Position numbers and translations under genes: made by a program. A DNA stretch of 64,000 bases from Owenia fusiformis (Eukaryota > Annelida > Polychaeta > Sabellida > Oweniidae): assembly GCA_903813345.2 (NCBI GenBank), contig CAIIXF020000002.1, positions 7,059,772 through 7,123,771 of the forward strand. The letters run 5' to 3'. The first letter of the stretch is position 1. The number at the start of each line of letters is the position of its first letter. The notes under the pieces are model-generated. The model did no database searches, was not told the origin of the DNA, and saw only the letters and a list, made by a program, of their open reading frames with translations. Positions 11,796 to 26,100 of this stretch are shown here, one piece after another.

Positions 11796-12239
11796 TATTA
11801 ATATAAATAGCATTAGTCCCATTTATAACGTGTAGCCAGACAGTTGACACATTTATTACTAATTGACTATAAGACTTACGACAGACTGAGTAACGACTTA
11901 TAAACCCATATGCAATTGTCTTATTATTCAATTGTTACTGTTTAAGTAATACTACTTTGGATAATGATAACAGTCTGGGACTGTGTAATGCCAAGGATAC
12001 GCTACACTTGTATGGCAAATACATGGCCCACGATTGTTACACCGGTATTGAAATTATTAACCGGTTAACCGACGATAATCTCCGGGGAAATAAAAGACAC
12101 GTCGTTTTTTATTAATTATTTCGTTTAATTTCCACTTTGACGATGCATACATTTACATAGACATTTAGATGTCCATGTTTGGCAGTTCAGGTGTGATTTC
12201 CATGTTTGGCAGTTCAGGTGTGATGTCCATGTTTGGCAG

Positions 12240-12533
12240 TTAGGGTGTAGTAGTTTCATGCTCAGGCTCAGATTTGGTTGTAGTTATGTTTGGCAGTTCC
12301 GGTGTAGTTGTAGCGTCAACGTCAGATCCAGAAACTGAATTATCTTTGTAATAGTCATTTACGAACAACAAGGCATTGACAACCTCAGGTTGAAGTCGTG
12401 CCTGTTTGGAAGTGATGGTGTTGCCAGCTGCACTGAACTGACGTTCACTTGACACGGATGACGCAGGAATAGCATGATATACTGCACGTCGCTTGCTATT
12501 GATACAGTTGAGAAATGGTTTGAAATGTGTCAT
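12240..12533 (-). pseudogene. hAT transposase C-terminal dimerisation domain remnant
   Basis: The frame contains 'PASSVSSERQFSAAG', 'SKQARLQPEVVNALLF' and 'VNDYY', the conserved hAT dimerisation block found in ZBED-like transposases. Only about 50 residues of that domain and a low-complexity tail remain; catalytic core and BED finger are absent. It lies inside the hAT termini at 9329 and 12794. Confidence 0.85.
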
Positions 12534-12986
12534 ATATTTAATTTAAAACTAAAAATACATCTTGATTCGTAAGATAGTTACATATTATTTCGTTCAGTTC
12601 ATCAGTATGGGTTCAAATCGGTCATGCACCATGTATGCATATAGACTTGAGGAGCTACGGAGAGAGTTAGGAACAAAGTGGGGGTGGCAGCGCATTGGCA
12701 TTTTATTTACATATTTTTACCGGTATTTCGGTAACGGTACGGTTATTAGCGTGACGGTTTCCGGTACTGGTTTTAAGTATCGTTGCGACCTCTAGTTCTA
12801 GCGACTGTTTTACTAAAAAAAGATTTCCGGGTTATTTACTAAGTGTCTCAAAGCTGTTGAAATAATTATAGGGAGTCGTTATTGTTATGCTGTTTTCATA
12901 AATTAAATTTCCAAAGTTGATAAACACTTTTCTCTTGTACTGATCAACCAAAGATGAGCCTACTTTGCAAAAAGGATACTATCAGT

Positions 12987-13848
12987 TATCACACGTTTCA
13001 GCATGTGATACAGGAAATATTCCACGAGAGGTAAGCTCTTCGACATTTAAAAAGTTACTCGACTTTTTTGCAAAAAAATCATCCAAAAAGTAACAGTCGC
13101 ATGAATTTACATTGTCGTACTTACAAAATGATCTACCGCCTAATTAAACTTATGCACCATCGAACTCGGTAATATTGTACACATAATTATTAATAACGGT
13201 ATATTCCCATAGAAAACTGGGCTTGCTTTTCAACATTTCATGCGAAAATTCTCTACGGAGCTTTTGTTTTTCTTATGTAATTTCTTCTAAGAAATCGGTC
13301 ACGTGACACGGCTCAGTTCATCTTATTTCGAAAGGGGTGTCATCTATTTAGAATATTTATTTTCATCTTGTCCAGTCTTATATACAACCTGCCCTTATCT
13401 TTTTTGCTCGTAAAACTGCGTAGTAATGTTGAAATTATAGAATAGATTCTCTGAGAGTGGCGACATGTCTTCATCTTTACCATCTTGCATTTGACACCCC
13501 TCGTTTTGGGCGAGTCCAAATAAACCGTACATCCGGGTGATTAGAAAAGGGACATTTTTAAAAAAAATCGAGCGACAACAAATATACTTCTGGTCAAACT
13601 GATTTTATGACGAAACTTATGAAAGAATCAATAAAAGGTAAGTGGTATACATTAGGCGGATGCCAAAAATTAAGCGTGGCGCCAATTTGAAACTTCAGAA
13701 TGCTATCTGTGATTCAAAATCACAAAAAAGTCGAGTAACTTTTCAAATGTCGAAGAGCTTAATACTGTATCATCCACGAAAGCGAAGGTGATACCTTGTT
13801 ACCCGAGTGGAATATTTCCTGTATCACAAAAGCTGAGACGTGTGATGA
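12987..13848. mobile_element. Non-autonomous DNA element with about 90-bp inverted ends
   Basis: The left end (TATCACACG, TGTGATACAGGAAATATTCC, AAGCTCTTCGACATTT, AAAGTTACTCGACTTTTTTG) is mirrored at 13728-13848, with an extra segment of about 45 bp inside the right arm. The middle shows no ORF. Superfamily is not assignable by eye. Confidence 0.75.
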
Positions 13849-14176
13849 CGATTTTATCTAGGAATTTTGAAGCATTAATTTTTGATTTGGTCAGTCATGA
13901 TTGTGTTCAGTACTCTTGGTAACTATTATAACAAAAGCTAAAATAAAGATGTTTTTGCCTACCCTTGATTTCGTTTGATGCCTTATGCATAGTCCATATC
14001 ACGAAAGAAACAAAAAAAACATTCATATTTTGAATAGTCTTCTTGTAAAGTCTACAACAATATTCCATACATACATAAAAAGCAACTGAATAGACACCAA
14101 ATCAGAGTCAATCATAGAACAAAAATCTAAGTTACAGCGATCACTGTAAAGATTTTAAACTTATGGCCTCATGGGT

Positions 14177-17100
14177 CTAAGCATTTGCAGGTTGAAAATA
14201 GCATCCGCCACAAAGGTTGTCGTAGCCTACTCCGTTGTATATGTGTGCGTAACTTCTCGAGGATCCCATAAAATACGCAACATCCGCTTTACCTTTGAAA
14301 TCGTAGTCGTCATTGTTCCACTTTAAATCAAGTTTTCCACTTGCAGTGAAATATGTTGAAACGGTTTTCATTGTGCCACTTTTTTGTCTGGAATAAACCG
14401 TTTCAAGCAATATATTACATAAATTAATCACACATCTTTATAACCCAAAGATATTGTTATCAAAGTGTCCGTATAAAAATAAAGAGATAAGACCAATGGA
14501 TCAACACATCAAATGTGTAATGCCTTGGTCACGTTTGCTCCGATTTTCACTACGGCGCCCGGCCGATTGAGTATTTTGTTCAAAATTGAATACAATATTG
14601 AACACTCGGGCGCCGGCCGATGGATCGGAGCATATGTGACCAAGGCATTAGCACCAATAAGATTTCAGAGGACGTCTACAATACTCACATGCCTGTCTCA
14701 TTATAAAAATACTGCAACACCCCCTCTAGTCTAACAATCTGTGGGAGCCATTTACTCCCAACAACCCTATTAACCTCCCCCAATAAATGTACAGCACCAC
14801 CCCCGGGGAAACATGTTTGACCAGCGGGAATAATGCATTGGCTCCTGATTCCTGGTTGCCACGGCATTACTGAAAACGAAAATTAGAGTATGCAATTTGA
14901 GGTTGGATTCCTCCGTAATAAATGTTTTAAACAAATGAAAATAGGGTAGTGTTACAGTAGTGAGCTACATGTATATTATATTCTACTATATTCACCTATA
15001 GTTTAATTTGTAATCTATGCTTGCTGTATATGTTGAGCTATTCTTTATTAGAGATCTTTGGTCAAGGTCACAATGACATTATACACTGTATCTAGTAAAC
15101 AAAACTGAACTGAATGATTCATTAACCCTTGACCATCCAGAGAGTTCTAGAAAATATAACCATTCATTAAGATTTAATCATGTGACTAGAGATGTCCAAT
15201 CAAAACTCAACAAGTAGTCTCAGTTCTAGAAGATTCTTTCTAGATGATTCTTTCACACTATAAATAAAACTGCAAAGTGGACTCAGTAGCAGATAATTAA
15301 ACCATCATAACTGGACATCTCAAAGGAACTAAATACAGCAGAATTTCAAAGTTGATCAAAAGACATCTTCTTAGCAGAATATTACAGACACCTACTGTGG
15401 GAACATTTATAACACTATAAACACACAACCTGAGGACCTTTTATGGACATATATTACAACACACACTATATACGGATTATCATATACATTCGTGGATTAT
15501 CATAAACATTTGTGGATTATCATCAAACATTTGTGGATTATCATCAAACATTATTGGATACGAACATTATAGGATTACGACGAACATTATTGGATTATTA
15601 CAAACATTGGAGAACTATTAACGATTATTGAAACTTTCGTGATCTGGAACATTCTCAAGGATCGTCAAGGATATTTATCGACATCAAGAATAAGCCGTAC
15701 CATTGATTGGACATCACTTAAGTATTAAACCTCCTTTATATCATTGTTATATTATTTAGTTTTCAAAATATAAATATATTGTTATCATATTTTAATTGCT
15801 GTTTTTACTTTCTGTTATTTTCGAACGTAACAGAAATTGGGGGCTCGTCCGGGATACAACTACAACAAGCTAAAATTCAAATATTTCAAAATTCAAATCC
15901 AAAACTTGTATATTTAAATTGTGAAGACAGCAATTAACTGAAGATGAGTTTTGAGGTTGAGACATTCTTAGAAGCGCCCTCTTTGGAGGAATTTGACGAT
16001 TTAAAGAAAACTGAACTTCTGGCAATTGCAAAACATGTTGGCCTGTCAGTCAAAAGCTCATACAATAAAGGTACAATTAAAAACTTTGTACTTCAATATT
16101 TGGTCGCAGAATCACTTTTGCCTGAGGAGCCAGCCCAGCATGTCGAGCATACTGATCCTATTAGGCTTAAAGAACTTGAATTGAGAGAAAAAGAGTTGCA
16201 AAATGAAAGAGAATTGAGAGAAAAAGAGTTAGATATTCAAAAAGAAAGAGAAATTAGAGAAATGAGAGAGAAAGAATTACAAATTCAAAGTGAAAAAGAA
16301 ATAAAATTAAGAGAACAAGAAATTCAAAGAGAAATTGAATTGAAACGTCTTGAGATAGAAGCTCAATCCAAAACTGATGGACATGCTACTATGCATCAAC
16401 CTTTTGAAAATAGGTTTGACGCTTCAAAATTTCTCAAATTTGTACCTAAATTTCAAGAGAAAAATGTTGATAAATACTTTACACATTTTGAAAAAGTCGC
16501 TCAGAGCCTAGACTGGCCTAAATCTGCATGGCCAGTTATGCTCCAGAGTGTATTCATTGGTAAAGCAAGTGAAATATTTGCCTCTCTCTCAGGAGAAGTA
16601 TGCTCTGATTATGACCTAGTTAAAAATGCAATTCTTAAAGCTTATGAACTAGTGCCAGAAGCCTACAGACAAAAATTTAGAAATGCCCACAAACAGAGTG
16701 ACCAAACCCATGTTGAGTTTGCTCGAGAGCAAGAGCAGCTTTTTGACAGGTGGCTTGTCTCTAAAGATGTATCTGAAGAGTTCAAGAAGCTCAGAGAGCT
16801 TATGCTAATAGAACAATTTAAAAACTGTGTTCAATATCACATTAGAACTTACTTAGATGAACACAAGGTAGAAACTTTAAGTCAAGCTGCCACTCTGTCT
16901 GATGATTATGCTCTTACTCACAAGGGTAGTTTTATCAAAGGTAATCCTAACTCAAACTTTAGAGGTTATCAGGGTAACAAACCTTCATATGACTCTAAAT
17001 CAAATCAGTCCTCATCATCAAATACATCAAACAAAGCAAAAGACCAGTCTAATTCATCACAGAGTTCTAGCTCAAAATCAGATCAATCAAATTCTTCAGG

Positions 17101-20100
17101 TCCAAAATCAAATGTCACCTGTAACTATTGTAAAAAGCCTGGTCATCTTATTTCTGAATGCTATAGGATTAAGAATAGAAGAGAGATGTCTGGTTCTGCT
17201 CATTCAAATGGTTGTGCTACTGTTCCCATTTCAAGAAAGCCCATTGTTTGGGATTCATATACTCATACTGAGAAATCTACTCATAGTGATATTATGGAGG
17301 ATTATAAGCCTTTCATGTCGGAAGGATCTGTGTCACTGTCAAGTGATGATACCAATTCAAAGCCAGTTAAGATTCTTAGAGACACGGGTGCATCTCAGAC
17401 CTTGTTGTTAGAAGGTGTCCTTCCTTTATCTGAGGAGTCATTCACAGGTACCCATATTTTGATGCAAGGCATTGAATTAGGTTTTACTAAAGTTCCCCTC
17501 CATCGTATTCATATCACATCGGAGTTAGTCAAAGGGCCAGTTATTGTTGGTGTTAGGCCACAACTTCCTGTTGAAGGAGTCGCATTGCTTTTAGGCAATG
17601 ATTTAGCTGGGGGTAAGGTATCATTAGACCCCATTGTTTCTGATCAGCCTTGTTCTATTGAGGATTCTGTCCAAGAGGACTCTGATATATATCCTGCTTG
17701 TGCTGTTACTAGGGCTATGGCTAAAAAGTTAGCTGATAGCGGGGATTTGTCTGTGGGAGATGACTTTGATAGTGGGTTTTTAAGCTCCTTGTTTGATGAT
17801 GAATGTCACTCACCACTTGTTAAAGATGATCCTTATCCTATTTTAAAGGCAAATTCTTCATTGAAACAGCCTTCTGTTCAAGCCAAGCAGTCATCTATTG
17901 AGGCAAATTCTTCATTGAAAAAGCCTATTGCCAGAGGTGATTCACCTTCTGAGCAGGATCACTATTTTAATGCGGTTTCGCCCGCTCTTGCTAGTCCTGA
18001 TGAAGTTCCATCTTCTTCTGCTAGTGTTCATGAGGTTTCATCCCCTCCTTGTTCTGAGGTTACATCCTCTTCTAGTTCTGAGGTTTCATCCTCTATTTCT
18101 GATAGTGATTCTTTGAAAAAAGATCCTCATTCTAAATACATATTAATTTATGAACAAGAGCATGATCCATCACTCATTGATCTTCATAAAATATGTCTTA
18201 CTATTGATGAAGCTGACAAGGTCCCTGTTTGTTACTACAGAAAGGATGGCATATTAATGCGAAAGTGGAGACCTCCTGAAGCTTCCCCTGAAGATGATTG
18301 GGCAATTGTGCATCAAATTGTTGTCCCCAAATCATATCATAAGGAAATCTTGAGTCTAGCTCATGATTCTCCCATGGCAGGTCATTTAGGAGAAACTAAA
18401 ACATACCATAAAATACTCAATCATTTCTACTGGCCCAAATTAAAACAAGATGTCCAAGAGTATTGTAGGTCATGTCATACATGTCAAATGGTAGGGAAAC
18501 CTAACCAGAAAATCTCAATTGCTCCTTTACAACTTATACCTGCATTTGATGAACCATTCAGTAAGGTTCTTATTGACTGTGTTGGTCCACTACCAAAAAC
18601 AAAATCTGATAATCAATATCTGCTCACTATTCTGTCTATGGCCACACAGTTTCTAGAAATAAAATCACTCCTTATGCTTGGGAATAACAAAACCAAGTAT
18701 ATTGTGAAATCACAAATCAATAATTTCACATTAGTGGAGCTACCAAAGGAGCTCATATCTGACTTACAATCTGACTCAGTGCTGAATGATTTCATTTGCA
18801 TTGATAGAACTACTCCTGTGAGGTGTAGAGAGCTACACATGATGAAAAGGTATGTTGAGCGTGATAAATTTCTTTACTCAACATGAGCTTGTGCTCTTAG
18901 CTCATAGGCCAAACTTGTATGTCAATGACAACTATACATGTATGTTATTCAAGAGTCAGATATTGTAAATTATAATGATTAACTCATGAAGATTATATTA
19001 TATGGTAGGCAAATTAGAGATTTGTGATAACTGTCACTTTATTTTTAACAATATATAAAAACATTTGCCTAAATAGTGAAATTGATATTATATGAACTAC
19101 AAGAATGTTTCTAGATTATGTGAGCATTATAGGTAATCTTTAAATAGTGTCACAAGATTACTTGATAACATCAGAGTGTACTATTAGAAATACTTACATA
19201 AGATCATGTGATAATTTAAAACATTGTACTAGTTTAGTGTTTGTCAGACTCAAAAATGTATGCTATTGTACATGTTATATGATCTATTGCGTGTATTGTA
19301 TTTATGACTTAATGCATAACTTATGTAGATACTATTGTAGTATATGATTACAAGAACATTATATGTTATTAGATTGTACTCACACTGTAACGATAGAAAG
19401 TATTATTTGTTAACATACTGCATATAAAAGGACTACTGTAAAGTTAATATCATGTAAGTCTCAACCTCACTTTAAGAGATTGTAATGCTCGCTACTCAAG
19501 ATATTATTGTAAAAGTTTTTCATTGTATTCAAAACTTTTCTTTTAAGGAGGGAGGTGTTACAGTAGTGAGCTACATGTATATTATATTCTACTATATTCA
19601 CCTATAGTTTAATTTGTAATCTATGCTTGCTGTATATGTTGAGCTATTCTTTATTAGAGATCTTTGGTCAAGGTCACAATGACATTATACACTGTATCTA
19701 GTAAACAAAACTGAACTGAATGATTCATTAACCCTTGACCATCCAGAGAGTTCTAGAAAATATAACCATTCATTAAGATTTAATCATGTGACTAGAGATG
19801 TCCAATCAAAACTCAACAAGTAGTCTCAGTTCTAGAAGATTCTTTCTAGATGATTCTTTCACACTATAAATAAAACTGCAAAGTGGACTCAGTAGCAGAT
19901 AATTAAACCATCATAACTGGACATCTCAAAGGAACTAAATACAGCAGAATTTCAAAGTTGATCAAAAGACATCTTCTTAGCAGAATATTACAGACACCTA
20001 CTGTGGGAACATTTATAACACTATAAACACACAACCTGAGGACCTTTTATGGACATATATTACAACACACACTATATACGGATTATCATATACATTCGTG

Positions 20101-23100
20101 GATTATCATAAACATTTGTGGATTATCATCAAACATTTGTGGATTATCATCAAACATTATTGGATACGAACATTATAGGATTACGACGAACATTATTGGA
20201 TTATTACAAACATTGGAGAACTATTAACGATTATTGAAACTTTCGTGATCTGGAACATTCTCAAGGATCGTCAAGGATATTTATCGACATCAAGAATAAG
20301 CCGTACCATTGATTGGACATCACTTAAGTATTAAACCTCCTTTATATCATTGTTATATTATTTAGTTTTCAAAATATAAATATATTGTTATCATATTTTA
20401 ATTGCTGTTTTTACTTTCTGTTATTTTCGAACGTAACAGTAGTTATATCAGGTTGTTCAAAAAAAACGCTATATCTTGAAAAATACAAATGCAATTATGT
20501 TCATTTTTTCAGGAAAGAAAGAAGAGACTGTGTATGTATAGCTCCTGTAGTTGGTAAGTTATAAAACACGATGCCTTAGACACATGCTCAAAAGACATTA
20601 GTATTAGAAAGATACGAAAACGCAGTCAGGGGTGACTGCCACAGCAATAAAACCGAATTACTTTCTAATCATAGTGTTTCAGCTCTTTAAATTTAGCACA
20701 AATCATATTCATTCAAAGCATGGTAAATCTATCGAGTGAAATCAAAATCACTCCAGGGACTTTACAGTTATGGTCGAAATGCGTTCAAAACGCAGTCAAA
20801 CGCCCTGGTTCAGGCAGACTTAAGAAGATATTTTGACCATTACTGTAAAGTCCCTTAAGTGATTTTAATGAAACTCCACAAATTCACCACACATTGAATG
20901 AGGATGATTTGTGCCAAATCTGTAGTGCCAAAACACTATGGTTAGAAAGTTATTCAGTTTATTGCTGTGGCAGTCACCTTTGACTGCGTTTTTCGTATCT
21001 TTCTAATACTATTGTCTTTTGAGCAGGTGTCCAAGACTTCATGATTTACAACTAAATAACTACACAGTCTCTTCTTTCTTTCTTGACAAAATGAGTGCAG
21101 TATTTTCCAATATATAGCGATTTATTTTGGTTGCGTTTTTTGAACACCCTATATATTGCGAATTAAATAGATCATAAACACATACATACTTGTATGTGTA
21201 AGGGTTGTTAACAAATTTTTTTTATTTTTTTATTTATCTGAACATTGAGGGAGGGCACGGATAAACCGCGACAAAACATGATTATATAACGAAAATGGCT
21301 AAAATGATTCAAGCAGGCGATTAAATTCATTGAAGAGTTATGGTGAGATATCTGAACATATTCGGTTATTGGAGAGTTTAAGCTAGAAATGTTTTTCATT
21401 AGGCTGGTTATTTTGATTTCGACAAAAAGTAGAATTCTTTCTGGAGAAGATAATGCATGCCATGTATGTTTTAGCTCCGAGTATCTTACCAAACGAGCTT
21501 GATTATGTATCAGAAAACCAGCTGTAGAACTACCAATGGCGTATAACAAGCTGCATGTTACATACTGCGGTGTGGTCTTAACAAACTCTGAAGCCCGGAT
21601 GGCTATTTAAGGGAGGAAGCTACGTGTATTTGTATATTCGCGATTTATACGTATACGTTGCCGTTTCAATTTTATATACTGGCTTAAACTCTCCACTGTC
21701 AAAAAAGGATGTATACTCTCTGACTTACTGCAAGTGAACGGATCTTCATCTGATCCATCTAGGCAATCTATTACACCATCACAGCCCTTAAAAAGAATTT
21801 ATATATTCACTCGGTATCTGAGTATTCTATATCACTTTTCAGCCAATCAGAACAATTCATATATGTATTATATTATGGGCAATTACCCAAATGCGAGTAG
21901 GCTGATTCGGGTCAATTAACATGGCAGGTATATGAGAAAGTTCCCTTAAACTTGAATATTATCAATTTAAGCCGCTCAATTTTCATATAACCCTTATGCG
22001 TCTGATACTTATACTAAAGAAAATATGTCCAGTAAAGCAAAATATTATCTGTCCACTAAAAGAAAAGATATTTCATTTTTTGTGATTTTATAGCATGGGG
22101 TCTATGGGGAATCTCCCCGAGCTAGAAGTCACATTTTCAAAGAAAATTAATTTTTAAAAGTTGATAAACACTTTTTAAAACCTCTAGATGTAATTTTACA
22201 TGTAGATTTCAAATATGATATTAGTTTGACTGAATTTTGAATTTTTAATGACGTAAATCAAGATTATTTCTACTCGCATCTGGGTTATTGTATTACGTGC
22301 ATGGTCAATATAGAAAATGGTTTTGAAGGAAAACATCGACACCAAGTGAAAAACGTCATGTAAATTAGAATCATAATCATAAAGTAGTTTAATGTTTAAA
22401 TTGATCAAGTATTAATATCCCAGGAGAAATTTTGTTAAATTCAATTTTTTACATCACATGGCGTGAAATAAGTCCCGACTGCCTTAACACATAAGACCTT
22501 GATGGGTGGTACCAAACGGAATGCACGCTGGAAAGATCACCCATAGTTACATGAACTCACCACGTCCCATCTAGAAGCGCCCAAAACAATGTCGATGTTG
22601 ATTTATATTTTGGTGTGAATGCCAGTGAATTACTCACCCCTGGATATTTTGAAAGAATAACATGATGACCCTTGGCTTACATACTCACCCATAGAGCGTG
22701 AATGCATTCACCAGATTCCAAGCAGCGGATATACCCTTCGGGACATGTATCGGCTGAAAAGAAAATGATATAAAAATGAAAAATATTTATTGACTGGACA
22801 ACGCAAATGGCATCGTAATTAACCATATCATTTCTTTTCAGGCGTGAGTCAATGCGACGAAAATTTGAATGCAGAGCCCGATGCAGAGAAATGTTCGCAC
22901 GACATGTGCCAAATAGAACGGAACACAAGTGTTATAGAATCCAGCAAGAAATAAATATTCCATGTATTATATTTCATGGTAGGTCCCAAATAAGAATCTG
23001 TCTAGAATCTCATTAATGTTCCTATTTTATTCTTATTTGTCATTCTTACTGTGAACGGGCCTATTTCGGCCTATCCGCGCATGCGCAAAGTGAAATTTAA

Positions 23101-26100
23101 AAGCATGGACGTGGCTGTTTATTTTGGTTGAACATTATCATTTCTACCTACGGTTATATTATTGGCTCGTGCTGATGCAATAGCCATATCTCACTTCTAA
23201 ATAGTAGTAAGTGATAACGACAATGGACTGAGGTTTAAACGTTAGTTTACTAGTAGAAAACCTGATGGGTTAATATTTATTGATGAAAATGAGTTAATTC
23301 CTCGAGCAAAAGTTTAACCCAAGGTGTTCGTTTATAATAAAATTGCGATTTCCTAAATACGACAGAAATACGAGCGACTTCTTGAGTTAGAATTGTGAAC
23401 AATTTACAGCATTAAAAAAACTCCGAACATTTAACTATTTTATTAATATCTTCGACGGAGAACGAGAATCAAATTGACCCATCTTCACTTTTTGATATGT
23501 TTGGATGTTTTCTAAGAGGCCCGGGTACTCAGACCTTCACAATTTAAAGATCTTAATCAGTTCAAAATGTTCGGATTTTTTCTACTTTTGCCGTTCGGTA
23601 AATTACAACCGCGTTAAAAGTAAGCATCCCTATTTACCAAAACAATGCATTACAACACTGCAAACATATCCTTCACACGAGCCTTCATTTTTTTTTAATG
23701 ATCTCTTGTTTACGTTACGCTATCCAAACTTATAGAGAATAATCATAACATATAACAACAGCGAAAATTCTGACTATCGAATGTGATAGTACCAACGCCT
23801 TTCTTTTGGAATTCTGAACTTAACTCCCTCCCCCACCCGAATGAGAGTCGTATTCTATTGACTTCTAGACAACGACGTGTTAAGTGAAAACATTACTACA
23901 ATACTCAAATATATATCTGCTCATTAATTTCAACTAAAAAAATCATAATAGACAAGGCCATTGCAAATTATGTTAAGTACAGTAAGTCCAAAATGTGATA
24001 ACACATACTTTTAATAATATCTCGAAACACTTGGAATCATTGCTTCATAAATGGGGTCATGGATAAGTGTAACCAGCTTTTAATTGTTTAAAGTCCATAC
24101 CACTATAGGCCATACTCTCTCAAAACGAATCCATTATCTCACCTTGGATAAAATTAAATTGGATAATCGCTTTTGTTTTATAATGTAATCTAATATTGAA
24201 TTAAAAACAGATCGATCAGTCTAGTTGTGGGATCTATATGTAACTTTAAATTAATCACTCGTGAGATATAATATGAATAGAGGGCGAATTCCAGACGGTC
24301 TCGATATCTGATGTGCCGGTTGAAATCAGGCAATTTGTGTAAAAACTAAAGTGTAATTTTATGTGTTTTAAGTGTTTACGCGGAATATTGCGTACATTCA
24401 TGTTCGCGCAGTATTTGTGCTAAAGGTGAATATGCCATACTCAACTGCGGTATATAGCATATTACGCAGGTGAGTACGTCATATTCCGCAGTTAATATGC
24501 GATACAATGATTTCAGTTGTCACTGCTCAGTATTATTGCAGAATTCATCTCTTAAAATAGTTATCTGCATAACTGATATCTTAATAAAACTAGTAAATAA
24601 CAGCATTCAGCAATGAATCTAGGCCGAAGATAAAGTAAAACGTATGTTATCGTATTTAGTAAGATATATCAAGTACCGCGATTCGGTGATTGATAATACT
24701 GCTGGGCCGTCAACTCGATTCGAGGTCGTCATATTTGAAAATACCGACGGCTGTGATTGGTAAATGTAAAAATGATCTGATTTGATTGGCGAATGAACTG
24801 AGGGTCCATATATAGTATTTGATTGGACAATCAAGATGACGTGTATATATGAACAACTGAGTTGACGTGCACGAAACTGAGTTGACGGGTTACAAAAAAT
24901 GAAAAAACGACGCTCTTACTGAGATGGCGGGTACTAGAGAATAAAATGATGGGGACCAAATACTGAGATGAAAATACTTTTTTTCGATGAAAAAATGAAA
25001 TTACGACGCTCTTACTGAGATGGCGGGTACAAGAGAATAAGATGACGGGGACCAAATACTGAGATAAAAATACTTTTTTTCAAACGTTTGCCTCTTTTTC
25101 ACTCTCTCCCACCATAGAACCTGTCATATTTGGATAGATATCCGGTGGTCCTTCGAGCCCAAAAACCCCTTGCCCAATCCCTAGAATTAAGTTACACTGG
25201 ATGGTATAATGAAACCACCCTACAGGTACGTATACTCACATAGTTTGTAAACGGTCTCATTTAGAAATAGAAAACAACATTTGATCACTCCTTTATGGTT
25301 GGAGCAGTTCAAATCATTTTCGTGTATTCAAATCATTTTTAACATTGCTAGCAGTGAAAGTCGCATACCAAACAAGATACAATGTACCTCATTTTATTTC
25401 GACTCTAAAAGTACTCACATAGTTTATGCACTGTGTCTGCCAGCCCCTCTGCAGTAGATTTAGATGAACTCAACCTCTGCAGCTTTAACGCATTCTCATC
25501 TTGTAGTCTTTTATAGCGCTTCTCTAAGCTGAAATATATAAAAGTAATTAACACATACGAGCAACAAATCAAAAGAAGCGGATCGTTTGGGTATTGGGGT
25601 TGTAAAAATGTAACCCTAGACCATTCGATTGACTCCTTATCAAAATTGGTTAACCTAAGAAACCGGCGGGCAAGAAGAATTGGCTCCCAAGAAATGAAAA
25701 CGTCATCGTACTTATCTCGATCATTTCTTGTCTGTTTTGATTTTTTTTGTTTGAAAATGAAACCAAAATTCATGATTAAAATGTTGAAGTGAACAAAATG
25801 GTGGCTGTTTGAATTCGAATGTTGTAATCACGACATGCCCATATATGGCAAAAATTTCGATGTTGCACTCTGGGAGCCAATCCTCCTTGCCGGTAGGTAT
25901 ATGGGCGGGTATGAGCTAATCAACGTGTTTTTGATCTTATCAACGTAAAGGTAAATGAAGACACGTTGCCCAAACAACAGAAGCAAGGGATAACATTTTT
26001 AAAAACTTGACCTTCATCTCAAGATCAGGTAAGACCGCTGCATCTTGGACTTCCAAGGTATGAGTTTGAGATCTCTGCAGCAAATGAAACATGAATCACG

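Larger units (their letters stand above)
9387..12041. mobile_element. LTR-like insertion (possible solo LTR) inside the hAT element
   Basis: The sequence begins TGTAAC and ends GTTACA, a TG...CA terminus with a 6-bp inverted repeat. It is flanked by CCGG on both sides (9383-9386 and 12042-12045). A TATA-like word (TATAAATAG, 11802-11810) lies near the right end. No second copy is present in the window. I infer a 2.66-kb solo LTR; another TIR-poor element remains possible. Confidence 0.5.
9329..12794. mobile_element. hAT DNA transposon, internally deleted and split by an insertion
   Basis: The ends read TAGAGGCTGACG (left) and, inverted, TAGAGGTCGCAACG (right), with further similar 'CGGTACGG/CCGTACCG' sequence inside. 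The flanks are ATTCTAGC (9321-9328) and GTTCTAGC (12795-12802), an 8-bp target duplication with one mismatch, as expected for hAT. Removing the 2655-bp insertion at 9387-12041 leaves about 810 bp holding only the C-terminal transposase remnant (12240-12533), so it is a deletion derivative that could move only with outside transposase. Confidence 0.75.
14950..20438 (+). mobile_element. LTR retrotransposon of Ty3/gypsy type, lacking reverse transcriptase
   Basis: Complete in outline: 5' LTR 14950-15832, primer binding site, one 980-codon ORF, polypurine tract, 3' LTR 19556-20438, and target duplication GTAG at 14946-14949 and 20439-20442. It inserted in intron 4 of gene C in the opposite orientation. 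The Gag and the integrase-before-RT order resemble Gmr1-like gypsy elements, but reverse transcriptase, RNase H and most of integrase are missing. Both LTRs are 883 bp and appear identical by reading, which implies a very recent insertion. It must use enzymes supplied by a relative. Confidence 0.9.

Noticed and set aside
25840-25905. Dispersed word 'gggagccaatcctccttg' shared with 62425-62445 and inverted near 25675
   Set aside because: Too short and diverged to define an element, though it hints at a repeat family.
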